A DNA stretch of 5,976 bases. It comes from Deltaproteobacteria bacterium. Lineage in GTDB: Bacteria > Desulfobacterota > DSM-4660 > Desulfatiglandales > Desulfatiglandaceae. Of the stretch, positions 1-5,704 are shown one piece after another. The stretch's first letter is position 1, and the number at the start of each line of letters is the position of its first letter. The position numbers were made by a program, and so were the translations under genes. The notes beneath the pieces were generated by a model. That model searched no databases and was not told the DNA's origin. It was given only the letters and a program-made list of their open reading frames with translations. The DNA lies in the NCBI GenBank assembly GCA_021159825.1, contig JAGHDR010000283.1:1-5976 (forward strand), written 5' to 3'.

Positions 1-82
1 ACCCCTTACTGTGTCAGTTTAGTGTGGCGATTAACTCCAAGGAATGAGGATCAGAGAAGATGGATTCAAAAAAGTGTGAATA

Positions 83-1306
83 TTGTTGAAAAATAACATT
101 CGATATCGCTGGTTTGTTCTTTTGATATTTGTTCTATCTCAAATCTCTCTTTCCACTGCAGGATTTGGATGGGGGGCTCTCGCGCCTTTTTTAAAAAAAC
201 TTATGCTTTTGAATAATACGCAAGTAGGCGGCATCGGTTCCACTTTCTTTTTCGCTGCGGCTTTGTCAGCTTTACCTTCCGGTATTTTGGTTGATCGTTA
301 CGGAGTAAAGAAAGGTCTTATAAGCTGGCTTGGATTTACAGGCATCCCTTTATTACTTCTTGCCATATTTAAACCTGCTTTTTCTGGTTTTATTTTAATG
401 GTGGCAATTAGTGGATTGGGCTACGGTATTGGCAACCCCGTTTGTTCCAGGGGATTGTTTTTCTGGTTTGACTCTAATACAAGGGGCCTGGTATTTGGAA
501 TCAAGCAAGCGGGCGTAACTGTTGGCGCAGCCCTTTCCGGCATAGTTATGGTTTATTTTGCCACGCAAACTGGAGTCTTTAACTCTCTTGGAATCGTTGG
601 ATCTATTATTGCCGTAATGATCATTGTCGCAATAATTTATTATAGAAATCCAATTCAGTCTGAAGTCATTTTCAATAAGAAAACAGTTCATGGAATTTGA
701 ACATTTTTTTCCGGGATTTTTGAATTGCTTACCCATAAGACTTTTCTTTATTTATCTCTTATTACAGCATTACTTTGTATGGCTCATGGTGTTGTTGTTG
801 TTTTTATCATTCTTTATGCCAATGAAAAATTGGGATATACGCTTTTGGAATCTGGTTTTGTTTTGAGCCTTGTAATGTTCAGCGGTACCGTAGGTCGGAT
901 ACTATGGGGTGTTATAAGCGACCGCATATATAATGCACGTCGCAAACCAATCTTAATAATTATAACTGTCTTGGCAGTTGTTACAGTGGTCGCATTAAGT
1001 GTTTGGGATGTTAGCTGGCATAGGTGGTTGTTGATATCCGTATTTGTTGGTTTAGGGCTTTCAACTGCTGGATGGAACAGTATCGTTTTGACATGGATAG
1101 CCGAAATTACCGCTAAATCAAAAACCGCTACTTCAATAGGGTTGTCTTCTACCATTGGATGGCTTGGCTTTTCGTCAGGGCCTATTGCTTTTGGCAGCAT
1201 AATAGATCATTATGGTTTTTTTTGTGCCTGGATGTCGCTGGCTTTTTTTTGTATTTGTGCTTTAATTTTTTGTATTTTTTTGCCTGAATCGGATAACCGT
1301 GGATAG
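83..1306 (+). pseudogene. MFS transporter interrupted by one in-frame TGA
   Basis: Two open stretches, 83-700 and 725-1306, lie in the same frame and are separated by a single TGA (698-700) and eight sense codons. Together they make one MFS permease of about 407 codons, the usual length, with TGA as codon 206. The first half has about six hydrophobic segments and the loop 2-3 signature GILVDRYGVKKG. The second half has six more, with the matching GVISDRIYNARRK. The break lies in the central cytoplasmic loop, so both six-helix bundles are intact. The start is TTG at 83 (or TTG at 86); no strong Shine-Dalgarno site is seen. The TTG at 725 also lacks a clear ribosome site, which argues against independent translation of the second half. 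The gene is visibly richer in A+T and homopolymeric T than its neighbours, suggesting separate acquisition. The substrate cannot be told. Alternatives are a sequencing error or a genuinely split transporter. Confidence 0.75.
698..700 (+). other. In-frame TGA in the MFS central loop
   Basis: This is the only stop between the two MFS halves. One base change from TGG (Trp), CGA (Arg) or TGC/TGT (Cys) would restore a full transporter. The 60 bases after it are T-rich and form no stem that I can find at the spacing needed for selenocysteine insertion. The site is a variable loop, not a catalytic position. Confidence 0.85.
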
Positions 1307-1315
1307 GGGGGGCTT

Positions 1316-2245
1316 TTGAAAAGATACCGGGATTTTAACACCTACCTCAGGGAACAGTTCGGCGAAAGGGTTCAGCGCATCTCATTGGATGCCGGGCTCG
1401 GATGCCCCAATCGCGACGGAACCGTTTCCAGGGGCGGGTGCATTTTCTGTGATGGCAGAGGGTCAGGCACTGGCGCTTTTACAGAGAAACGGGAACCGAT
1501 CTCCCGGCAAATCGAAAAAGCCGGGGAATTTATCCGCAAACGCTATAAGGCTCAAAAATTCATTGCCTATTTTCAATCCTTCACCAACACCTACGGCTCT
1601 GTTGCCCATCTGAAAGGGCTCTACGACGACGCGTTAAGGCATCCGGATATGGTCGGTCTTTCGGTGGGGACCCGGCCCGACTGCATCAATGAAGAAATCC
1701 TTGAAATGATCCGTTTTTACCGGAAGGATTATCTGGTCTGGATGGAATACGGTCTTCAGTCGGCCCATGATAAAACCCTTCACACCATCAACCGGGGTCA
1801 TTCCGTTGAATGTTTTGAAAAGGCGGTTCGCATGACCCATGATTTTGGCTTGAACGTATGCGCCCACGTGATTCTGGGGCTTCCCGGTGAGGATCGCCGG
1901 ATGATGCTGGAAACGGCGAAATTTATCGCCGACCTGCCCGTTTACGGGGTCAAGATCCATCTCCTTTACGTGATACGCGGAACCCCTCTGGCCGAACGCT
2001 ACAAAAAAGGGGAATGCCGCTGCCTGGAAAGGGATGAATACGCCAACCTGGTGGTGGACTTTCTGGAGCTTCTGCCCCCTGCCGTAGTGATTCAACGGCT
2101 CACCGGGGATCCCGGAAAATCCGATCTGCTGGCGCCGGAGTGGGCCGTTCACAAAATGGAAAACCTGAAATGCATTCAGGATACACTTAAAAGGAGGCAG
2201 ACATGGCAGGGGCGTCTTTACAAAAAATCTACTGTGGGAACATGA
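1316..2245 (+). CDS. TIGR01212-family radical SAM protein (YhcC-like)
   Basis: A 309-residue protein, normal for the YhcC/TIGR01212 family, whose biochemical role is not settled as far as I know. The start is well placed: the family's N-terminal pattern (KRYRDFNTYLREQFGERV) begins at residue 2. The presumed [4Fe-4S]/SAM ligands are C30, C42 and C45, spaced CX11CX2C rather than the classic CX3CX2C; wide spacing of this sort also occurs in Elp3-like radical SAM enzymes. Further family-like blocks are the FQSFTNTY segment, GLSVGTRPDCI, WMEYGLQS, INRGH, and HVILGLPGED (SAM-domain barrel strands). The start is TTG 1316, ten bases after the MFS stop. A run of seven G at 1306-1312 is the only possible ribosome site and is unusually close. 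The 3' end overlaps the alkyltransferase gene by 43 bases, implying co-transcription and probable translational coupling. Base composition is clearly more GC-rich than the preceding MFS gene. Confidence 0.93.
   Translation: MKRYRDFNTYLREQFGERVQRISLDAGLGCPNRDGTVSRGGCIFCDGRGSGTGAFTEKREPISRQIEKAGEFIRKRYKAQKFIAYFQSFTNTYGSVAHLKGLYDDALRHPDMVGLSVGTRPDCINEEILEMIRFYRKDYLVWMEYGLQSAHDKTLHTINRGHSVECFEKAVRMTHDFGLNVCAHVILGLPGEDRRMMLETAKFIADLPVYGVKIHLLYVIRGTPLAERYKKGECRCLERDEYANLVVDFLELLPPAVVIQRLTGDPGKSDLLAPEWAVHKMENLKCIQDTLKRRQTWQGRLYKKSTVGT
2191..2197 (+). promoter_or_regulatory. Ribosome binding site setting the alkyltransferase start
   Basis: AAGGAGG, five bases before ATG 2203 and inside the 3' end of the radical SAM gene. 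It favours ATG 2203 over the second in-frame ATG at 2242, which overlaps the radical SAM stop as ATGA but has only a weak GTGGGA upstream. Using 2242 would shorten the protein by 13 residues without touching the catalytic domain. Confidence 0.8.
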
Positions 2246-2751
2246 AACGCGATCGCCTTTATATCCATATGGCTTCCACGGAAAAGGGAGCACTTCGCAT
2301 CGGTCTCAGTTTACGTTCAAAACCGGATGCAAAGGTTTTTTTTAATAGACTTTATCCGAGTGCGGAATTGGTGGAAGACGATGATGCCAATCGACCCCTT
2401 CAGCGGGCGATTGAAGCGGCCTTTTCCAATAAGAAACATCAAGATGCGCTGCGTCTGGATGTTGCCTGTACCCCGTTTCAATGGTCCGCCATGAAAGCCG
2501 TCGCCAAAATCCCGTTTGGGGAAACCAGGACCTACAAAGAGGTGGCGGCCATGGCGGGAAGCCCTGAAGGGGCCCGTGCCGTGGGACAGGCCATGGGGAG
2601 AAATTCCCTGCCCCTGATCTTTCCGTGACACCGTGTTGTTGCCGCCGGGGGACCCGGCGGGTTCGGCAGCGGGTTGGACGTAAAACGGTATCTGCTGGCG
2701 TATGAAGGAAGTGACACAAGGATCGTGCCGCCAAAGAATACCCTGGGATAA
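2203..2751 (+). CDS. ogt: Putative selenocysteine O6-alkylguanine-DNA alkyltransferase
   Basis: A suicide repair protein that moves alkyl groups from O6 of guanine in DNA to its own active-site residue. The frame runs from ATG 2203, meets TGA at 2626-2628 and, if that is read as an amino acid, continues without break to TAA 2749-2751: 182 residues, normal for Ogt/MGMT. The TGA is codon 142, exactly the reactive cysteine of PCHR, giving P-Sec-H-R-V-V. Around it the family residues are all present, offset by three from human MGMT: Tyr111 (Tyr114), the Arg125 finger (Arg128), the Asn134 hinge (Asn137) and His143 (His146). After the TGA come GGPGGFGSGLDVKRYLLAYEG with Glu168 (human Glu172). Stopping at TGA would leave 141 residues with no nucleophile. 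UGA is followed by C, a context favourable to recoding, and a SECIS-like hairpin follows. The alternative is a TGC/TGT-to-TGA nonsense change or sequencing error. The gene overlaps the upstream radical SAM gene. Confidence 0.82.
2626..2628 (+). other. TGA proposed to encode Sec142
   Basis: The codon context is CCG-TGA-CAC-CGT, standing where CCN-TGY-CAY-CGN encodes the invariant PCHR of alkyltransferases. Reading remains in frame and fully family-like for 40 more codons, which would not be expected of an old, drifting pseudogene. Confidence 0.8.
2638..2670 (+). promoter_or_regulatory. SECIS-like hairpin behind the UGA
   Basis: CCGCCGGG (2642-2649) pairs perfectly with CCCGGCGG (2653-2660), leaving the apical loop GGA (2650-2652). 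The loop begins 21 nt after the UGA; the E. coli fdhF loop lies about 18 nt after its UGA, and bacterial SECIS models need a G in the first loop positions. An alternative fold pairs 2638-2644 with 2664-2670 (one G-U pair) beneath a five-pair upper stem, keeping the same loop and a six-base bulge on the 3' side. There is no T-run after it, so it is not a terminator. Caution: the conserved GGPGG coding sequence is itself GC-rich and prone to pair. A SelB-binding role is inference. Confidence 0.65.
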
Positions 2752-2794
2752 GGGAATAATGGGGCAGGGAATTAGAATAGGGAAAAAGGATGCT

Positions 2795-3736
2795 TCAGGA
2801 AATTTTTCCCAGCGTGCTTTCCAGGCCCTTGGGGTCTTGAACCGTGAACACGTTTACGGCATGGCCGGGGGAAATGATCTTTTTGAGTAATCCGGCCAAC
2901 ACTTTCTTCGGACCCACCTCCACGAAAGTATCAACGCCGTCATCCAGCATTTTTCGCATAATATCATACCACTTCACCGGGTTCACCAGCTGATTGGCCA
3001 TGATATCCTTGATACGCAGGGGATCGGTTTCACGCTGGGCCGTGGCATTAAAAAACATTTCCGACCGGGGGGGTGAAAAGGGGATATCTTCCATAAACGC
3101 CCTGAATTCATCCACACCACCCTGCATGAGTCCCGAATGCCAGGCGCCGCTGACCTTCAGGGGAACGGCTTTTGCTTTTTTCTCTTTGACCCGCTGAACA
3201 GCCCGGGCCACCGGATCCTTTTGCCCCGTGATGACAATCTGCCGGGCTGTATTGTGGTTGGCAACGTCGAGAATTTCATCCGCTTTTGCCGCCGCCACAA
3301 TCTCCAGAACTTCTTCCATATCCAAGCCGATCACCGCTGCCATGTGGCCGGGGTTGCCCAGGGCTTCCCGATGCATCAACGCACCCCTTTTATGCACCAG
3401 CCTGAGCGCATCCTCTTCACTGACAATGCCCGCTGAAACCATCGAAGCATATTCGCCCACGCTGTGACCTGCACAAACGCTTGACCTGATGCCCGATTCA
3501 TTCAAAACGGAAAGAGAGGCCAGGCTGACGGCGGTAATGGCCGGCTGACAATTTTCCGTAAGGGTCAATTCCGGCATGGGACCTTCAAAGCAAAGTTTGC
3601 TGATGGGTTTTCCGCAAATCCGGTCCGTTTCCCTGAAAATAGGTTCGACCCCGGGAAATTGGTCTACCATTTCGCGCCCCATGCCCACAAACTGTGAACC
3701 CTGCCCTGGAAATAGAAACGCTATCTTATGGTCCAT
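2795..3736 (-). CDS. fabD: Malonyl-CoA:ACP transacylase
   Basis: Transfers malonyl from CoA to acyl carrier protein, supplying the extender unit for type II fatty acid synthesis in the cytoplasm. The protein has 313 residues, the usual length. The N-terminal FPGQGSQ motif (residues 9-15) is followed by the nucleophile elbow GHSVGE with Ser92, Arg117 for the malonyl carboxylate, the N-H-N block at 160-162, the catalytic His200 in GAWHS, and the closing EVGPKKVLAGLLKKI segment. ATG 3736 is preceded by AGGAGA at a five-base spacing and by a promoter of its own. It is the last gene of the leftward set and converges on the alkyltransferase gene with only 43 bases between their stops. No acpP, fabH, fabF or fabG lies beside it, so it is outside a classic fab cluster in this window. 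Confidence 0.97.
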   Translation of the reverse strand: MDHKIAFLFPGQGSQFVGMGREMVDQFPGVEPIFRETDRICGKPISKLCFEGPMPELTLTENCQPAITAVSLASLSVLNESGIRSSVCAGHSVGEYASMVSAGIVSEEDALRLVHKRGALMHREALGNPGHMAAVIGLDMEEVLEIVAAAKADEILDVANHNTARQIVITGQKDPVARAVQRVKEKKAKAVPLKVSGAWHSGLMQGGVDEFRAFMEDIPFSPPRSEMFFNATAQRETDPLRIKDIMANQLVNPVKWYDIMRKMLDDGVDTFVEVGPKKVLAGLLKKIISPGHAVNVFTVQDPKGLESTLGKIS

Positions 3737-3768
3737 GAAAATCTCCTGTCAGAACAAACCATCAGCAC

Positions 3769-3798
3769 ATTATACAACGCATGGAGAACAATTTTGAA
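3769..3798 (-). promoter_or_regulatory. Predicted sigma-70 promoter for fabD
   Basis: On the minus strand, TTCAAA (3793-3798, four of six matches to TTGACA), an 18-base spacer, and a perfect TATAAT (3769-3774). The predicted RNA start is near 3762, giving a leader of about 26 bases that includes the AGGAGA ribosome site. It lies in the 115-base gap upstream of fabD, the widest gap among the leftward protein genes. Confidence 0.55.
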
Positions 3799-3818
3799 TT
3801 ATCAGGAATCGGGTGGCG

Positions 3819-3827
3819 TGTGGATAA
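3819..3827 (-). other. Single perfect DnaA-box match
   Basis: TTATCCACA on the minus strand, just upstream of the fabD promoter. One isolated 9-mer in a window of this size can be chance, and no cluster of boxes or AT-rich unwinding element accompanies it. Confidence 0.25.
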
Positions 3828-3851
3828 TCTTTTTCCGCTGTGGAGAGTCTT

Positions 3852-4409
3852 TCAGTAGCGGGTCTCACTTTTGGGGTTTCCCACCTTTTTCCTGAACATC
3901 TCATCTTTTTCGACCTGGTAGGCGGCAGAACCCGGCACCAGTTTCTGGTTGCGCGCCAGCTGCGCATCAATCTCCCGCTCCATTTCATCAAACTGTATGC
4001 TGCTTCGGCTGATGACCCTGTTGATCACATGATATATATCCTCATCCGTCCCGTAGATTTCAATGACCGACGGATCATGGATGAGAACTTCCATAAGATA
4101 CTGAGTCATATAAAGGGAATAAGGATTTGGACGGGGAACCAACGTGCGGATGGGTGAAATGAAATATGTGAGATCAAATTCCGAACTGCTCGCCGCTTTT
4201 TTAACGCCCTTCATCAGGGCGCTTGAAACAGCCGCTGCGTTATCTGTTTCTATGATTTCTTCCTGCATCAGCGTCTGCATCAGTTTTCCATGGATGTCGT
4301 CCAGCTTAAACTTGAAAAACCTTCCCTGCTGATAAGCCAGCTGTTTTTCCTGGCGCTCCAGCCGCTTGACCAATTTTTCGTGAACCCTGCCGCTATCCCT
4401 GGTATGCAT
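3852..4409 (-). CDS. Uncharacterised 185-residue protein
   Basis: I do not recognise the family. The protein is soluble-looking, with no signal peptide, membrane segment or cysteine. The N-terminal third is highly charged and helical (residues 8-55, rich in Lys, Glu and Gln, coiled-coil-like). A central block at 78-131 looks most conserved in character: FDLTYFISPIRTLVPRPNPY followed by TQYLMEVLIHDPSVIEIYG and a DEDIYHVINRVI helix. A further charged helix (about 137-155) and a basic tail follow. The start ATG 4409 has GAAGG upstream at a short spacing. It lies 27 bases after the FmdB gene on the same strand and is very probably co-transcribed with it. The gene is open over its full length with codon use like its neighbours, and the opposite-strand frames are shorter and broken. 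Function unknown. Confidence 0.8.
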   Translation of the reverse strand: MHTRDSGRVHEKLVKRLERQEKQLAYQQGRFFKFKLDDIHGKLMQTLMQEEIIETDNAAAVSSALMKGVKKAASSSEFDLTYFISPIRTLVPRPNPYSLYMTQYLMEVLIHDPSVIEIYGTDEDIYHVINRVISRSSIQFDEMEREIDAQLARNQKLVPGSAAYQVEKDEMFRKKVGNPKSETRY

Positions 4410-4436
4410 AGAAAACCTTCACCATTCACATTGAAA

Positions 4437-4754
4437 TTAATCTTTGCCCTTGGAAGGGCTTGATGCATCCTTTTTGACCGACTTTTCCGTAGCGGTTTTT
4501 GCCTCGACCTTTTTTTGCGGCGCATCGCTGTCGGAAGATTTCTTTTCTTTTGCTTCCACCTGGCTGTTCTTATTCTTAGAGGCGTAGTCGGTCACATACC
4601 ATCCCGTCCCTTTCAGATGAAAGCTACTATGACTGATGAGCTTTTTCATGCCGGCGTGGCACTGCTCACATTCAAGAATCGGAGGATCCGTGAATTTTTG
4701 TAAGACCTCCACGTGGTTCCCACACTTATCGCATTCATATTCATAAATCGGCAT
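4437..4754 (-). CDS. FmdB-family zinc ribbon protein
   Basis: A 105-residue member of the FmdB putative regulatory family. It begins with the diagnostic [12 protein letters not shown] and has two CX2C pairs, C8/C11 and C29/C32, forming a likely single zinc ribbon in residues 1-35, followed by the usual FHLKGTGWY stretch near residues 45-53. From about residue 57 to the end it is a low-complexity tail of Lys, Glu, Ser and Ala, probably disordered. The family was named for a proposed regulator of formamidase genes, but no general function is established. ATG 4754 has AGGAGG (4764-4769) at a nine-base spacing. It sits 24 bases after the HExxH gene and 27 before the 185-residue gene. Confidence 0.93.
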   Translation of the reverse strand: MPIYEYECDKCGNHVEVLQKFTDPPILECEQCHAGMKKLISHSSFHLKGTGWYVTDYASKNKNSQVEAKEKKSSDSDAPQKKVEAKTATEKSVKKDASSPSKGKD

Positions 4755-4778
4755 TCCTAAACACCTCCTCCGTTACAT

Positions 4779-5300
4779 TCAAGAAGCAATCTCGCACATT
4801 CTGTGGTCCTGATAGGAATCAAGGACATAATTTAAATTCGGTAGAGAAAAATCTTTTAAAATTTCAAAAGTGGTTTTGTGAACAATCTCTTCCTCTCTGA
4901 ACCGTTTTCCTTCAGAGACATCGAACATTTGATAAAAGTTGCAAAATCTTACAATATGGATCAGCTCATGGGTGAAGACATAAACAAGGAGCGGCAACAA
5001 TGTGAGATAACGGTCCCGCTCAAGAACCTCCAGTATGGAATGATCCTGCAGGCAGATGAAATAGAAATCTCTATCTTTCGTTCTCGAATCAAAACCATCC
5101 ACCATCCGCATGCCTTTGAACAAAACCGCAAGTGCGGAAGAACTTATCTCCTCCGTTTTAAGGGAAGACCGGGTTTTGACATCATAACGGTATCTTTTCC
5201 ATTGGCCCAAAGAGAATTTATAAAAATCTCCCGTTGCGTCTTCCGCAATTTCCAGAGCGTCGCTGACAACCGTAAGGTCATTTTCCTTGAAAAAGGCCAT
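4779..5300 (-). CDS. Small HExxH-motif protein, putative metal-dependent hydrolase
   Basis: A 173-residue protein of a family I cannot name. Residues 99-118 form a hydrophobic helix (LTLLPLLVYVF) running into HELIH (H111, E112, H115), the zinc-binding and catalytic motif of many metallopeptidases. A possible third ligand lies about 22-26 residues on, in REEEIVH (E136-E138, H141). There is no signal peptide, so it would act in the cytoplasm. The N-terminal 80 residues show no motif I know. The start ATG 5300 has only a modest GGTG upstream. It is the first protein gene of the leftward set, 24 bases ahead of FmdB. A 156-codon frame on the other strand (4878-5348) is judged a shadow, because it lacks motifs and opposes the gene order. 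Peptidase activity is inference from one motif. Confidence 0.78.
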   Translation of the reverse strand: MAFFKENDLTVVSDALEIAEDATGDFYKFSLGQWKRYRYDVKTRSSLKTEEISSSALAVLFKGMRMVDGFDSRTKDRDFYFICLQDHSILEVLERDRYLTLLPLLVYVFTHELIHIVRFCNFYQMFDVSEGKRFREEEIVHKTTFEILKDFSLPNLNYVLDSYQDHRMCEIAS

Positions 5301-5341
5301 ATACTTACACCAGAGATTCGTATTGGCGTATTAACGCAAAA

Positions 5342-5369
5342 AAATTAAGACCGGATGGAGAAATGTCAA
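5342..5369 (-). promoter_or_regulatory. Possible promoter for the HExxH-fmdB set
   Basis: A perfect TTGACA on the minus strand (5364-5369), a 16-base spacer, and a poor -10 TAATTT (5342-5347). The leader to ATG 5300 would be about 35 bases. Read-through from the tRNA promoter is an alternative, since no terminator is visible after the tRNA. Confidence 0.35.
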
Positions 5370-5389
5370 TGCCTGGCTGGCTTTTTTGT

Positions 5390-5466
5390 TGGTGGCGGTG
5401 ACTGGATTTGAACCAGTGACTCTGCGGATATGAGCCGCATGCTCTGACCACCTGAGCTACACCGCC
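5390..5466 (-). tRNA. tRNA-Met (CAU), elongator type
   Basis: A full 77-nt cloverleaf on the minus strand with encoded CCA: acceptor GGCGGTG/CACCGCC, D-arm GCTC/GAGC, anticodon stem TGCGG/CCGCA around loop CTCATAT (anticodon CAT at 5430-5432), variable region GAGTC, and T-arm ACTGG/CCAGT with TTCAAAT. The C1-A72 mismatch of initiator tRNA is absent, so it is not fMet. CAU could also be tRNA-Ile2 (lysidine-modified); the GCGG anticodon stem resembles elongator Met of Deltaproteobacteria as I remember it, so Met is preferred. Confidence 0.93.
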
Positions 5467-5485
5467 AGTGACAATCTGGGCTTTA

Positions 5486-5513
5486 AATTTATGCAATTTT
5501 TTCTTTTTGTCAA
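5486..5513 (-). promoter_or_regulatory. Predicted promoter for tRNA-Met
   Basis: A perfect TTGACA (5508-5513), a 16-base A-rich spacer, and TAAATT (5486-5491, four of six matches to TATAAT) on the minus strand. Transcription would start near 5479, about 13 bases ahead of the mature tRNA end. Confidence 0.6.
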
Positions 5514-5582
5514 CCAAATAATGCCTTGATGGAAAAACCATTTCAAAAAATGCCGGGCCGTTTCCTGATCCTTCACGGTTTT

Positions 5583-5596
5583 CAGCTCACAGCTCA
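5583..5596. repeat. Tandem CAGCTCA duplication
   Basis: Two adjacent perfect copies of CAGCTCA. Too short to assign a role. Confidence 0.6.
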
Positions 5597-5610
5597 AATA
5601 TTTTCAACTC

Positions 5611-5628
5611 TGCATCGGTAGAGATGCA
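5611..5628. repeat. Short inverted repeat
   Basis: TGCATC (5611-5616) and GATGCA (5623-5628) flank a GGTAGA loop. No T-run follows on either strand, so it is not a standard intrinsic terminator; it could be a protein site or chance. Confidence 0.45.
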
Positions 5629-5680
5629 CGCCGAAACAGCTACTGCATTCTTTACTTTTTCAGTAACCGTTCACAGGCTG

Positions 5681-5704
5681 CAGGGGACAGTTGTCAGGGG
5701 ACAG
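5681..5704. repeat. CAGGGGACAG direct repeat
   Basis: Perfect 10-base copies at 5681-5690 and 5695-5704, a 14-base period with TTGT between them. Motifs of the GGGGACAG type are common near IS200/REP-associated transposases in some proteobacteria, from memory; no transposase is visible in this window. Confidence 0.6.

Noticed and set aside
60..89. Nine-codon leader frame (ATG 60) whose stop overlaps the TTG start of the MFS gene
   Set aside because: It has a weak ribosome site, no regulatory stem or attenuator is visible, and such short frames are common by chance.
698..760. Selenocysteine reading of the TGA in the MFS gene
   Set aside because: The downstream sequence is T-rich with no stem-loop at the required distance, and the position is a variable interdomain loop rather than a redox or catalytic site.
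2752..2794. Bidirectional terminator between the convergent alkyltransferase gene and fabD
   Set aside because: The 43-base gap contains no stem of useful length followed by a T-run on either strand.
2702..2890. 62-codon plus-strand frame
   Set aside because: It overlaps the true C-terminal end of the alkyltransferase in another frame and the 3' end of fabD; no family resemblance.
83..5300. Genome-wide reassignment of UGA to a sense codon
   Set aside because: The radical SAM gene, fabD, the 185-residue gene and the HExxH gene all end properly at TGA.
4878..5348. 156-codon plus-strand frame
   Set aside because: It lies antisense to the HExxH gene, has no motif or ribosome site, and opposes the direction of the local genes.
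5371..5387. Plus-strand intrinsic terminator (GCC...GGC then a T-run)
   Set aside because: The stem is only about three base pairs and no plus-strand gene lies upstream to be terminated.
5305..5541. 78-codon minus-strand frame
   Set aside because: It runs through the tRNA-Met gene and both promoter regions; the translation is an artefact of tRNA sequence.
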